A model generated the notes under the pieces. The model saw nothing but the letters and a program-made list of their open reading frames with translations. It made no database searches and was not told where the DNA came from. Source: Lachnospiraceae bacterium (lineage in GTDB: Bacteria; Bacillota; Clostridia; Lachnospirales; Lachnospiraceae). Taken from it: a DNA stretch of 64,000 nt. The DNA lies in NCBI GenBank assembly GCA_017467845.1, contig JAFUKH010000047.1, positions 1 through 64,000 of the forward strand, written 5' to 3'. This document shows, piece by piece, positions 20,219 to 29,114 of the stretch (position 1 is its first letter; every line of letters starts with the position of its first letter). Both the position numbers and the translations under genes were made by a program.

Positions 20219-21216
20219 TGAAAAAACAAAATTCATATTTGTCAAAACACAAATGGAACCTCATCAAACTAATGATATTGGCACTTTTGGTTATAGCCAC
20301 GATCACAGCTTTCATGCTGATTGGAATTGATTTCAGCAAGCCAAAGCTGGTGGCATTTGCGTTTAAGCTTCGAGCCCCAAAGTTGGTAGCTATGTTGGTC
20401 GCTGCATTTGCCATTGGTGCTGCATCCATTGTGTTCCAGTCCATTATAAATAATCGAATCGTGACACCATGCCTGCTCGGCATGAATGCGCTTTATACAC
20501 TGATTCATACATTGATTTTCTTTGCACTTGGTTCAGGAAGTATTTTTGCAGCAAACGATACTGTGGCCTATATAATTGACCTGATTATTATGGCAGTTGT
20601 TGCAACATTTATTTACGGCTACCTGTTCAAGAAAACAAATTACAATGTTCTGTATGTTTTGTTGATTGGTACGGTATTATCGTCCTTATTCGGTAGTATC
20701 CAGTCTTCCATGATTTTCGTCATGGATCCTAATGAATATGACATTCTTCTTGAAACATTGGTAGCAAGCTTCAGCAATATTAAAACAGAAATTATCTCTT
20801 TTTCCGTTGTTTTGCTTACTGTTGTGGCATTTTTCCTACGAAAGGATTTACAGCTACTTGACGTCATTACGCTGGGAAAGGAGCAGGCAATAAACCTCGG
20901 TGTAGATTATGACAGAGTCGTTCGCAGACTGCTGATTGGTGTAACGCTCTGTATAGCGGTAGCAACTGCTATGATAGGTCCAATCTCTTTCCTTGGACTA
21001 ATCATAGCAAATTTGGCCAGACAGCTACTCAAGACCTATCGCCATTCTCATCTGATTATCGGCTCCGGACTGATCGGAATGCTTGCCCTTGTTGGAAGCC
21101 AATGTTTGGTAGAGCGAGTGTTTGATTATTCTGTTCCAGTCAGCGTTTTTATTACCATTGGCGGTGGCATCTATTTCTTATGGCTGTTGCTGTGGGGAAA
21201 GAGGGGTTCGATATGA
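20215..21216 (+). CDS. FecCD-family iron-siderophore ABC transporter permease (second)
   Basis: Encodes 333 residues with multiple membrane helices. RAPKLVAMLVAAFAIGAASI and FQSIINNRIVTPCLLGMNAL correspond to the conserved RLPR...GAGLALSGxxxQxxxRNPLA region, in a diverged form. IGPISFLGLIIANLARQLLK is the cytoplasmic coupling helix. It overlaps both neighbours by 4 nt (ATGA), so the operon is tightly coupled. It is clearly the partner of the preceding permease, not a duplicate: the two differ throughout. Confidence 0.92.
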   Translation: MMKKQNSYLSKHKWNLIKLMILALLVIATITAFMLIGIDFSKPKLVAFAFKLRAPKLVAMLVAAFAIGAASIVFQSIINNRIVTPCLLGMNALYTLIHTLIFFALGSGSIFAANDTVAYIIDLIIMAVVATFIYGYLFKKTNYNVLYVLLIGTVLSSLFGSIQSSMIFVMDPNEYDILLETLVASFSNIKTEIISFSVVLLTVVAFFLRKDLQLLDVITLGKEQAINLGVDYDRVVRRLLIGVTLCIAVATAMIGPISFLGLIIANLARQLLKTYRHSHLIIGSGLIGMLALVGSQCLVERVFDYSVPVSVFITIGGGIYFLWLLLWGKRGSI

Positions 21217-21965
21217 ATGTAAGAAATTTAATAAAAAAATACGACGGTAAAGCTGTTGTGGATTCAGTAAGCTTTAAAATTGAAAAAGGAAAAGTTACAT
21301 CCTTGATTGGTCCAAATGGTGCTGGAAAATCAACAGTCATGGGAATGATATCAAGATTGGTGGCAAAAGATTCCGGTATCATCGATTTTGAGGATAAGGA
21401 TCTCTCTCAGTGGAAAAGTCGTGAGCTTGCAAAGCGTCTTGCTATTTTGACACAGCACAATAATGTACAGATGAAGCTTACGGTGCAGGAGCTGGTTGCT
21501 TTTGGACGTTTTCCATACTCTGGAAGCCATCTGACTGCAGAGGATGCGGAAATCATAGCAAAAGCCATTGACTATATGGAGCTGACCGAGTTTGCCGACA
21601 AATACATTGATGAATTGTCAGGAGGGCAACGTCAGAGAGCATATATTGCCATGGTCATTGCTCAGGACACTGACTACATTCTATTGGATGAGCCTACTAA
21701 CAACCTCGACATATATCACGCTACCAATATGATGAAAATTGTTCGTCGTTTATGTGACGAACTTGGTAAAACAGTTATCCTTGTTTTGCATGAGATCAAC
21801 TATGCTGCATTTTATTCAGATTATATCTGCGCCTTTGTAGATGGAAAAATTGCAAAATACGGCACAGTGGATGAGGTAATGAACAAGGAAACGCTTTCGA
21901 AAATCTATAATGTGGATTTTCAGATCATAGAGATCGATGGCAAACCGCTTTCCATCTACTATTAA
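21213..21965 (+). CDS. Iron-siderophore ABC transporter ATP-binding protein
   Basis: Encodes 250 residues starting at the ATGA overlap (MNVRNLIKKYDGKAVVDSVS), with GAGGGG as ribosome binding site; an upstream in-frame ATG at 21180 would add eleven residues inside the permease gene. Walker A is IGPNGAGKSTVMG (about 33-45), the Q-loop lies in LTQHNNVQM, the signature is LSGGQRQRAYIAM, Walker B is YILLDEPTNNLD, and the H-loop is VLHEINYAA. This is the FepC/FhuC type that drives iron-chelate import with the two permeases. Confidence 0.95.
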   Translation: MNVRNLIKKYDGKAVVDSVSFKIEKGKVTSLIGPNGAGKSTVMGMISRLVAKDSGIIDFEDKDLSQWKSRELAKRLAILTQHNNVQMKLTVQELVAFGRFPYSGSHLTAEDAEIIAKAIDYMELTEFADKYIDELSGGQRQRAYIAMVIAQDTDYILLDEPTNNLDIYHATNMMKIVRRLCDELGKTVILVLHEINYAAFYSDYICAFVDGKIAKYGTVDEVMNKETLSKIYNVDFQIIEIDGKPLSIYY

Positions 21966-22013
21966 ATATGTATGGTTTAATTTTAAAAATAAATGTAAAG
22001 GAGAATAAAAACC

Positions 22014-23021
22014 ATGAAAAAATTTATCTCATTCGTAATGACCGCTGTTATGGCGCTGAGCCTTGTGGCGTGCAGTACTCCTGCTGAAAACAGCACAACA
22101 ACTGAAGGTAGCAAAGTAACTGAAAGCAGCGCAGAAGTCGAAACTTCCGTTTCCAAGCCTGAGTCCATCACCATCACTTGTATTGATGGCACTCGTGATG
22201 AAAATGAAATTCAGCTGGAAGTACCTTATGATCCTCAGAAGATCGCCGTTTGCGATATGGCTACTCTTGATATTCTTGTGAACCTTGGGTTAGAAGATCG
22301 CATCGTTTGTGTGTCTGACACTTCTCTTGACTATCTGGTGGATGCCGTGGAAGGTATTCCTACTTGCGGCACCATTAAAGAGCCTGATGCTGAGACCATC
22401 ATGTCCTATGAACCTGATTTGATCTTTATGGGCGGTCGTGGCAGTGACTTTTATTCCACTTTGTCTGAAATCGCTCCTGTTGTTCGTCTGACTGTAAGTG
22501 GCAATGTGATTGAAGGCACCATGAAAAATGCAATGACTATTGCTTCCATCTTTGGCATGGAAGCTGAAATGGAGGCTAAATCTGCTGAATACAATGCTCG
22601 CATTGAAGCTCTTCAGGGATTTGCAAAAGACAAGAATGCAATTGTGGGTATGGTTACCAGTGGCAGCTTCAATGTTGTAGGCAACGATGGACGTTGCTCC
22701 ATCATTGGCAACGAGATTGGCTTTAACAATGTGGGCGTGGATGCTAACATCGAATCCTCTGACCATGGCAATATCGCAACTTTTGAATATATTCTGGATG
22801 TAAATCCTGAATACATCTTTGTTATGGACAGAGATGCAGCTACCGGCGGCGCTTCTACTGCCGCAGAAGTTATGAACAACGATGTTATCAACCAGACTGA
22901 TGCTGCAAAGAATGGTAATGTTATCATTTTGGAACATCCCAGTGTTTGGTATACTGCAGAAGGTGGTTTCACTGCTCTCGGTGTTATGCTGGAAGATCTT
23001 GAAGGTGAACTGCTGAAATAA
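22014..23021 (+). CDS. Iron-siderophore binding lipoprotein
   Basis: Encodes 335 residues. A lipoprotein signal ends at LSLVAC with C20 as the lipidation site, followed by a Ser/Thr/Glu linker (about 21-52). The rest is a class III periplasmic-binding fold: PQKIAVCDMATLDILVNLGL, then EPDAETIMSYEPDLIFMGG, and C-terminally VNPEYIFVMDRD and FTALGVMLEDLEGELLK. It delivers the ferric chelate to the FecCD permeases. It uses GCT, ACT, CCT and TCT codons more than the flanking housekeeping genes, consistent with acquisition from elsewhere. The substrate cannot be read from the sequence. Confidence 0.92.
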   Translation: MKKFISFVMTAVMALSLVACSTPAENSTTTEGSKVTESSAEVETSVSKPESITITCIDGTRDENEIQLEVPYDPQKIAVCDMATLDILVNLGLEDRIVCVSDTSLDYLVDAVEGIPTCGTIKEPDAETIMSYEPDLIFMGGRGSDFYSTLSEIAPVVRLTVSGNVIEGTMKNAMTIASIFGMEAEMEAKSAEYNARIEALQGFAKDKNAIVGMVTSGSFNVVGNDGRCSIIGNEIGFNNVGVDANIESSDHGNIATFEYILDVNPEYIFVMDRDAATGGASTAAEVMNNDVINQTDAAKNGNVIILEHPSVWYTAEGGFTALGVMLEDLEGELLK

Positions 23022-23036
23022 ATTATAAAATGATCC

Positions 23037-23072
23037 GAGGGAGTGTACGAAAATGTGCACTCCCTCATTTTG
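23037..23072 (+). terminator. Terminator after the iron-uptake locus
   Basis: GAGGGAGTGTAC, loop GAAAAT, GTGCACTCCCTC, then ATTTTG. A 12-bp stem with one wobble pair, 16 nt after the lipoprotein stop; it closes the accessory locus. Confidence 0.9.
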
Positions 23073-23257
23073 ATAATTGCCTTGACTTCAGTTGCAGCCG
23101 CTTACCGCAATGGTAGTACCCATGTGCGGGGTGTAACAGACAAAAACTGTTTTGCAATAACTAAAACAAAATTGATTGATATATGGTGTTTACAAAAATG
23201 AGTAGGTAATGTAAAGTGAAAGATATGAACTAAGTAAGAATAAAAGGAAAAAATATT

Positions 23258-23836
23258 ATGATTATCATTGTAGGCCTGGGAAACCCGGGGAAAGAATATA
23301 TGAATACAAGACACAACATTGGTTTTGAGGTAGTTGATAAGCTGGCTGACGAGGCCGGTATTGATGTTGCAGAGAGAAAGCATAAGGCTCTGATTGGCAA
23401 GGGTGTGCTGGATGGGCATAAGGTAATTCTGGCAAAGCCTCAGACATATATGAATTTGAGTGGTGAAAGTGTGCGTGAGCTCATAGACTATTATAAGGTG
23501 GACGAGGAGAATGAGTTGATCGTGATTTCGGATGATATCAGCTTAGAGCCGGGCAATATTCGCATCCGCATCAAGGGCAGTGCCGGTGGGCATAATGGTT
23601 TGAAGAATATTATCCAGCATCTTGGACACGATAAATTTCTTCGTGTGAAGATGGGGGTGGGCGAGAAGCCCAAAGGCTATGATCTTGCAGATTGGGTGCT
23701 GGGACACTTTACCAAGGAGGAGCGTCCGGTACTTGATGAGTCCATAGAACGTGCTGCAGACGCTATAAAACTGATGATGGACGGTGATGCCGCCGCAGCT
23801 ATGAATAAGTATAATACGAAATCAGCGCAGAAGTAG
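23258..23836 (+). CDS. pth: Peptidyl-tRNA hydrolase
   Basis: Encodes 192 residues. It recycles tRNA from peptidyl-tRNA released during aborted translation. Signature residues are visible: N9 and H19 in VGLGNPGKEYMNTRHNIGFE (H20 in E. coli numbering), KPQTYMNLSGESV, and the ISDDISLEPGNIRIR segment with the catalytic Asp; then GSAGGHNGLKNI. It has a weak AT-rich leader with AAAGGAAAAA. In Bacillus and Clostridia pth precedes mfd, as here. Confidence 0.97.
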   Translation: MIIIVGLGNPGKEYMNTRHNIGFEVVDKLADEAGIDVAERKHKALIGKGVLDGHKVILAKPQTYMNLSGESVRELIDYYKVDEENELIVISDDISLEPGNIRIRIKGSAGGHNGLKNIIQHLGHDKFLRVKMGVGEKPKGYDLADWVLGHFTKEERPVLDESIERAADAIKLMMDGDAAAAMNKYNTKSAQK

Positions 23837-23871
23837 TAAAGTAACATGTGATGCTATTGAATTTGAAGGAG

Positions 23872-24014
23872 GACTTCGATTAGGAGTGATATGCCTTATG
23901 AAGACCCTTGAAAAACGTCGGCACTTAGCGAGGTGTTTTCGAGCTTAGTACCGTTACGTTTTTCACGGAGTGAGAACATGTCTGAAATAAGGCATGTCGC
24001 TCCTGAGCGAAGTT
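23872..24014. repeat. Structured intergenic element upstream of mfd
   Basis: About 143 nt that fold on themselves. The outer arms GGAGTGATATGCCTTAT (23883-23899) and 23987-24003 pair over 17 bp with two G-U pairs, and pairing extends outward to ACTTCG/CGAAGT. Inside, GAAAAACG (23910-23917) pairs with CGTTTTTC (23957-23964), closing a second arm of about 9 further pairs (CGGCACTTAGC against GCTTAGTACCG). No open frame crosses it. It may be a leader RNA for mfd or a non-autonomous repeat. Confidence 0.6.
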
Positions 24015-24051
24015 CTTTTTCGAGTTTATGGCATGGAGAAGTGAGGTATTT

Positions 24052-27000
24052 ATGCAGGCATTATTAGCACCCTTTCGGGAGCTTTCCGAGTATGAGCAGA
24101 TTAAGAACTGCATTGCGCATAGGGATACCCCCATATCCGTAAGCGGGTGTGTGGATTCCCAGAAACTTCATATGATGTATGGTATTAGCGATGGCTTTTC
24201 TTATAAGGTCATCGTTACTTATAGTGACCTGAAAGCCAAGGAAATCTATGAGGAGTACAAGTTCTATGATCGGAATGTGCTTCTTTATCCTGCCAAGGAT
24301 TTGATTTTCTTTCAGGCGGATATCCACGGTAATCAGCTGACCAAGGAGCGTGTGCGAGCACTTCGCAGAATTGCGGAGAAGAAGCCTTTTACATTGATTA
24401 CTACTTATGCAGCACTAATGACACCTCAGGTTATGTGGAATGAGGAAACGGACATCCTGCGGGTAGAGAAAGGGGAGACACTGGACGAGAAGACATTTGC
24501 CTATAAGCTGGTGGAGCTGGGCTATGAGAAGGTGTATCAGGTGGAGCAGCCGGGGCAGTTTGCTATTCGAGGTGGTATTATTGATGTATTTGACCTGACG
24601 CAGGAGAATCCTTACCGTGTGGAGCTTTGGGGGGATGAGGTGGATTCCATAAGAAGCTTTGATGTACTTAGCCAGCGTTCCATTGAGCAGCTACACGGCA
24701 TGACCATTTACCCGGCAGCAGAGTTTGTGCTTTCCGAGGAAAGACTAAAAGCCGGAATGGCGAAGATTGAGGCAGAGGCGAAGACGCAGGAGCAGGTATT
24801 TCGTGAGAACTTCCAGACCGAGGAAGCACATCGTATCAGTACGCAGGTAAAGGCCCTCAGGGAGGATTTGCTGGAGTTTAAGAATATGGTGAATGTGGAC
24901 GGTTATATCCGCTATTTTTATGAGGACACCGTATCCCTTGTGGAAGTGCTGCAGCAGATGGAGAAAGAAGCAAATAATCGGAAACTTCTATTCTTTATTG
25001 ATGAGCCATCTCACGTAAGGGAGCATGTATCTGCCATCGAGATGGAGTTTCGCGATAGCATGGAGCAGCGTGCAGCAAAGGGTTATATTCTGCCGGGACA
25101 GATGAATGTGCTCTATAGTGGGGAACAGATTATGGCCAGGCTTAATAAAAGCCCGGTAGTGGCGCTGTGCGCGATGGAGACTCGCAATAATCTGGTTCGT
25201 CCCCAGGTGCATTTGAATATATCCGCAAGAAGTATTTCTTCTTATAACAATAGCTTTGAAGCACTTCTCAAAGATTTAAAGAGCTATCGTAAGAATGGTT
25301 ACAGAGTCCTGCTTTTGTCCGGTTCCCGTACCAGGGCAAGGAGACTTGCGGAGGATCTTCGCGACAACGAAATTGCGGCAGTGTATTCCGAGGATCCCTA
25401 CCGTGAGGTGCAGGCGGGAGAAGTACTGACCTACTACGGCTATGTGAAGAAGGGCTTTGAGTATCCGCTTCTTAAGTTTGTGGTGATTTCGGAGTCGGAT
25501 ATTTTCGGCGCAGAGAAAAAGAAGAAGAAAAAGAAGCTTTATCAGGGGCAGAAGATTACCGACTTAAACGATTTGAAGGTTGGTGATTATGTCATTCATG
25601 AAAGCCACGGTCTGGGTATCTATAAAGGTATCGAGAAGGTGGAAATGGAGCATGTGGTAAAGGATTATGTAAAGATAGAGTATCGGGACGGCGGCAATCT
25701 GTACATTTTGGCTACCGGACTTGACGTTATCGGAAAATACGCGTCTTCGGATGCGGCCAAGACTCCCAAGCTGAATAAGCTGGGCTCTAAAGAGTGGGAG
25801 AAGACTAAGACCAAGGTACGCTCAGCAGTGGATGAAGTAGCCAAGGATCTGGTGGAGCTGTATGCCCTGCGTCAAAATAGTCAGGGACACGCATACGGGA
25901 AAGATACGGTATGGCAGCGGGAGTTTGAGGAGATGTTTCCTTTTGAGGAGACGGAAGATCAGCTGATGGCTATCGCAGATACCAAGGCAGATATGGAAAG
26001 CACCAGGATTATGGACCGCCTTGTATGCGGTGATGTAGGCTATGGCAAGACGGAGATTGCTATCCGGGCTGCCTTTAAGGCGGTGCAGGAGGGCAAGCAG
26101 GTGGTTTATCTTGTGCCAACCACGATTCTTGCCCAGCAGCATTATAACACCTTTTCCCAGCGTATGAAGGACTTCCCCATTCGTGTGGATTTGATGTCAA
26201 GATTCCGTACCTCCGGGGAGATTAAGAAGACGGTGACAGATTTACAAAAAGGCTTTGTGGATATTGTTATCGGAACTCATAGAGTACTTTCTAATGATGT
26301 GCAGTTTAAGGATTTGGGACTTCTTATTATTGACGAAGAGCAGCGTTTTGGCGTAACCCACAAGGAAAAGATAAAGAAGCTGAAAGAGAATGTGGATGTA
26401 CTGACGCTTACTGCTACACCGATTCCCAGAACTCTTCATATGAGTCTTATCGGAATCCGCGACATGAGCGTCTTGGAGGAGGCTCCTAACGATAGATTAC
26501 CTATCCAGACCTTTGTATGTGAGTATAATGAGGAGATGGTGCGGGAAGCCATCGTACGTGAGCTTACCCGTAATGGGCAGGTGTACTATGTGTACAATCG
26601 TGTGAATAATATTGCAGATGTGGCAGCGCAGGTGGCGAAGCTGGTGCCGGAGGCCAATGTGGCTTTTGCCCACGGGCAGATGAAGGAGCAGGAGCTGGAG
26701 CGTATCATGCTGGATTTTGTGGAGGGGGAAATTGATGTTCTGGTTTCTACCACCATTATTGATACCGGCTTGGATATTTCCAATGCCAATACCATGATCA
26801 TCCATGATTCGGACAATTTGGGATTATCCCAGCTCTATCAGCTTAGAGGTCGCGTGGGACGTTCGAATCGTACTGCCTACGCTTTCCTTATGTACAAGCG
26901 GGATAAGATGCTGAAGGAAGTGGCAGAAAAGCGTCTGGCAGCAATTAAGGAGTTTACAGATCTTGGTAGCGGCTTTAAAATTGCCATGCGGGATTTGGAG

Positions 27001-27597
27001 ATTCGTGGTGCAGGTAATCTGCTTGGTATGAAGCAGCATGGTCATATGGAGGCCGTAGGCTACGATATGTACTGTAAGATGCTGGGAGAGGCTGTGAAGA
27101 ACTTAAAGGGTATTGAAACTATTACGGATTTTGTAACGACAGTAGATTTGGACGTGGATGCCTTTATACCGCCATCATACATTGTAAATGAAGCACAGAA
27201 GTTGGATATCTATAAGCGTATTGCCGGTATTGAAAATCCAAAGGAGCGGGACGAAATGAAGGATGAGCTTTTAGACCGGTTTGGCGAGCTGCCCCGCAGT
27301 GTGGATAACCTGCTGCGTATTGCCCTTATCCGTGCGCAGGCTCACAGTCTGTATATGGCTGAGATAAAAGGTAAAAATGAGCGCATTCAATTTACCTTCC
27401 GCCCGGATGCTAAGATTGATGTGGTAAAGATTCCGGAGATGCTGAGGAAATATAAGGATCAGCTGACCTTTACCGCCTATGGGAATCCCTTCTTTACTTA
27501 CAAATATCGTAAGATTGGTATTATTGAAAAGGACGGGGAACTGCTTTTAGAGAGTACGGAAAAATTGCTGCAAGATATGCAGACGCTGCTTCTATAA
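24052..27597 (+). CDS. mfd: Transcription-repair coupling factor
   Basis: Encodes 1181 residues from ATG 24052 (MQALLAPFRELSEY). It releases RNA polymerase stalled at DNA damage and recruits UvrA. Domain order: UvrB-like N-terminal region (about 1-350); RNA-polymerase-interacting domain starting near 508 (KVGDYVIHESHGLGIYKGI); RecG-like helicase with Walker A GDVGYGKTEIA near 660 and DEEQ box IIDEEQRFGVTHKEK near 760, then GRVGRSNRTAYAF; and a C-terminal TRCF domain. A run of seven Lys (FGAEKKKKKKK) precedes the RID. I rejected an upstream in-frame ATG at 24028 because GTGAGG lies before 24052. Confidence 0.97.
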   Translation: MQALLAPFRELSEYEQIKNCIAHRDTPISVSGCVDSQKLHMMYGISDGFSYKVIVTYSDLKAKEIYEEYKFYDRNVLLYPAKDLIFFQADIHGNQLTKERVRALRRIAEKKPFTLITTYAALMTPQVMWNEETDILRVEKGETLDEKTFAYKLVELGYEKVYQVEQPGQFAIRGGIIDVFDLTQENPYRVELWGDEVDSIRSFDVLSQRSIEQLHGMTIYPAAEFVLSEERLKAGMAKIEAEAKTQEQVFRENFQTEEAHRISTQVKALREDLLEFKNMVNVDGYIRYFYEDTVSLVEVLQQMEKEANNRKLLFFIDEPSHVREHVSAIEMEFRDSMEQRAAKGYILPGQMNVLYSGEQIMARLNKSPVVALCAMETRNNLVRPQVHLNISARSISSYNNSFEALLKDLKSYRKNGYRVLLLSGSRTRARRLAEDLRDNEIAAVYSEDPYREVQAGEVLTYYGYVKKGFEYPLLKFVVISESDIFGAEKKKKKKKLYQGQKITDLNDLKVGDYVIHESHGLGIYKGIEKVEMEHVVKDYVKIEYRDGGNLYILATGLDVIGKYASSDAAKTPKLNKLGSKEWEKTKTKVRSAVDEVAKDLVELYALRQNSQGHAYGKDTVWQREFEEMFPFEETEDQLMAIADTKADMESTRIMDRLVCGDVGYGKTEIAIRAAFKAVQEGKQVVYLVPTTILAQQHYNTFSQRMKDFPIRVDLMSRFRTSGEIKKTVTDLQKGFVDIVIGTHRVLSNDVQFKDLGLLIIDEEQRFGVTHKEKIKKLKENVDVLTLTATPIPRTLHMSLIGIRDMSVLEEAPNDRLPIQTFVCEYNEEMVREAIVRELTRNGQVYYVYNRVNNIADVAAQVAKLVPEANVAFAHGQMKEQELERIMLDFVEGEIDVLVSTTIIDTGLDISNANTMIIHDSDNLGLSQLYQLRGRVGRSNRTAYAFLMYKRDKMLKEVAEKRLAAIKEFTDLGSGFKIAMRDLEIRGAGNLLGMKQHGHMEAVGYDMYCKMLGEAVKNLKGIETITDFVTTVDLDVDAFIPPSYIVNEAQKLDIYKRIAGIENPKERDEMKDELLDRFGELPRSVDNLLRIALIRAQAHSLYMAEIKGKNERIQFTFRPDAKIDVVKIPEMLRKYKDQLTFTAYGNPFFTYKYRKIGIIEKDGELLLESTEKLLQDMQTLLL

Positions 27598-27677
27598 CAG
27601 TTCAGCCGCGCAAAACACGGCTGTAAAAACAGTTCAGCCGCGCAAAACACGGCTGTAAAAACAGTTCAGCCGCGCAT
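27597..27677. repeat. 32-bp tandem repeats after mfd
   Basis: Two exact 32-bp units start at 27597 and 27629, and a third begins at 27661 but diverges after 17 nt. Each unit contains ACAGTTCAGCCG and ACGGCTGT, so each can form a small hairpin (CAGCCG/CGGCTG). There are no spacers, so this is not a CRISPR array. Confidence 0.85.
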
Positions 27678-27817
27678 ATTCGCAAAGGCGACTTCGTCGC
27701 TTTCTCGCGGCGTTGCCGCTAACTTTGCTCATAAATATGCGCTCAGTCCATGCCTTTGGGCGCACAAAAAATCCTGCCAGCAGTATTTTTGTGTACGTCA
27801 AGGCATGGCTGAACTGT
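27661..27817. repeat. Nested-hairpin element after mfd
   Basis: The outer arms ACAGTTCAGCC (27661-27671) and GGCTGAACTGT (27807-27817) are perfectly complementary and enclose several stacked stems. These are GCGCATATT/AATATGCGC, AAAGGCGAC with GTCGCTTT, GCGGC-GTT-GCCGC, and CCATGCCTT/AAGGCATGG around CACAAAAA...TTTTTGTG. It ends with TTTTGTT and so could terminate mfd transcription. The 352-bp mfd-kinase gap is filled by this, the tandem repeats and a promoter. It resembles a multi-hairpin REP-like element. Confidence 0.7.
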
Positions 27818-27848
27818 TTTGTTAAATATTTAATTAGTTCTGTCTCAC

Positions 27849-27877
27849 TTTACGAGAAATCTTTGGTATGTTATATT
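27849..27877 (+). promoter_or_regulatory. Promoter for the PfkB-family kinase
   Basis: TTTACG, 17 nt, TATATT, about 70 nt upstream of the kinase start and just outside the nested-hairpin element. Confidence 0.45.
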
Positions 27878-27949
27878 GTTTGTACAGAGAGAAAAGTCAG
27901 TATTTATGCTGATGTAAGAGCTTTCATACAATTTAAGGAGATTATGAAA

Positions 27950-28978
27950 ATGGGTGAGAAAAAAGAATTTGATTTATTGGCACTTGGAGAGTTGATGCTT
28001 CGTCTTTCTCCTACCGTGAACGAGAGAATTACCAGAGGTGACAGCTTCGGTAAGCAGGCCGGTGGTGCAGAGTTAAATGCCATTACCGGTGCGGCTATGC
28101 TGGGACTTCGTTGCGGTATTATTTCTAAGCTTCCTGCCAATGATTTAGGAACATATATTAAGAACCGTGTACGTTTATGTGGTGTCAGCGATGACTATTT
28201 GGTATATGATAGCGGTAAGGATGCCAGACTTGGAGTTTATTATTATGAAAGTGGTGCGTATCCAAGAAAGCCTCGTATTGTATATGATAGAAAGAACAGT
28301 TCTATCAATACCATTTCTGTAGATGATTTTGATGAAAGCATCTTTAAGTCTACCAGATGCTTCCATACCAGTGGTATTACTTTGGCACTGAGTCCTCAGG
28401 TGCGTGAGACCACTATTGAGATGATTAAGCGTTTTAAAGCAGAGGGAGCCATTATTTCCTTTGATGTAAACTTCCGTGGAAATCTTTGGACCGGTGCGGA
28501 AGCCAAGGAATGTATCGAGAGAATTCTTCCGTATGTAGATATCTTCTTCTGCTCCGAGGAGACGGCAAGATTGACCTTCTTAAAGGAAGGGGACGCTAAG
28601 TCCATTATGAAGAGCTTTACAGAGGACTTCCCGGTATCGATTGTAGCTTCTACCCAGAGAATCGTACATAGTCCGAAGCGTCATACCTTCGGTTCAATCC
28701 TTTATAGTGCAAAGGATGACACCTTCTATGAAGAGCCACCGTATGCCAATATCGAGGTCGTAGACCGTATTGGTAGTGGTGATGCGTATATCTCCGGTGT
28801 GTTATATGGTCTTCTTTCCCATGAGGGAGATTACCAGAAGGCACTAGAGTATGGCAATGCTACCAGCTCATTAAAGAACACCATTCCGGGAGATTTATTG
28901 TCCACCGATCTCAAGGAAATCGATGGCATCATCACAGAGCACAAATCAACCGGACGTATTGCAGAAATGGACAGATAG
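27950..28978 (+). CDS. PfkB-family sugar kinase, KDG kinase-like
   Basis: Encodes 342 residues from ATG 27950 (MGEKKEFDLLALGELMLRLS); AAGGAG ends 9 nt upstream, whereas ATG 27944 is only 3 nt from it. The N-terminal GELMLRLSP and GGAELNAITGAAMLG and the catalytic anion-hole motif DRIGSGDAYISGVLYG near the C terminus are those of ribokinase-type enzymes. The N-terminal pattern is closest to 2-keto-3-deoxygluconate kinase, which phosphorylates KDG from pectin or uronate breakdown. The substrate is inferred; a pectate lyase is encoded 10 kb away. It stands alone between a structured repeat and a terminator. Confidence 0.85.
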   Translation: MGEKKEFDLLALGELMLRLSPTVNERITRGDSFGKQAGGAELNAITGAAMLGLRCGIISKLPANDLGTYIKNRVRLCGVSDDYLVYDSGKDARLGVYYYESGAYPRKPRIVYDRKNSSINTISVDDFDESIFKSTRCFHTSGITLALSPQVRETTIEMIKRFKAEGAIISFDVNFRGNLWTGAEAKECIERILPYVDIFFCSEETARLTFLKEGDAKSIMKSFTEDFPVSIVASTQRIVHSPKRHTFGSILYSAKDDTFYEEPPYANIEVVDRIGSGDAYISGVLYGLLSHEGDYQKALEYGNATSSLKNTIPGDLLSTDLKEIDGIITEHKSTGRIAEMDR

Positions 28979-29012
28979 TCGAAAGAAGTGTTTAACGTGC
29001 AATTTTCTTACA

Positions 29013-29041
29013 AAAGAGTCGCAGATAGCGACTCTTTTTTG
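29013..29041 (+). terminator. Terminator after the sugar kinase
   Basis: AAAGAGTCGC, loop AGATA, GCGACTCTTT and more T. A perfect 10-bp stem. Confidence 0.92.
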
Positions 29042-29042
29042 G

Positions 29043-29071
29043 TTGCAATCGCCAATTTACCATGTTACACT
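29043..29071 (+). promoter_or_regulatory. Promoter for xpaC-telA
   Basis: TTGCAA, 17 nt, TACACT, directly after the preceding terminator and about 43 nt before the xpaC start. Confidence 0.45.
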
Positions 29072-29114
29072 GAGGTGTAGAAGTATCGCTTATCAGAAGC
29101 AAAAGGGAGTAGTA

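Noticed and set aside
22290..23060. 256-codon antisense frame over the iron-binding lipoprotein
   Set aside because: Shadow frame caused by codon bias of the real gene; Ser/His/Asn-rich, no start signals.
23872..24014. Known riboswitch upstream of mfd
   Set aside because: The fold does not match any riboswitch class I can recognise by sequence motifs.
27597..27677. Possible CRISPR array
   Set aside because: Repeats are directly adjacent with no spacers and only two full copies.
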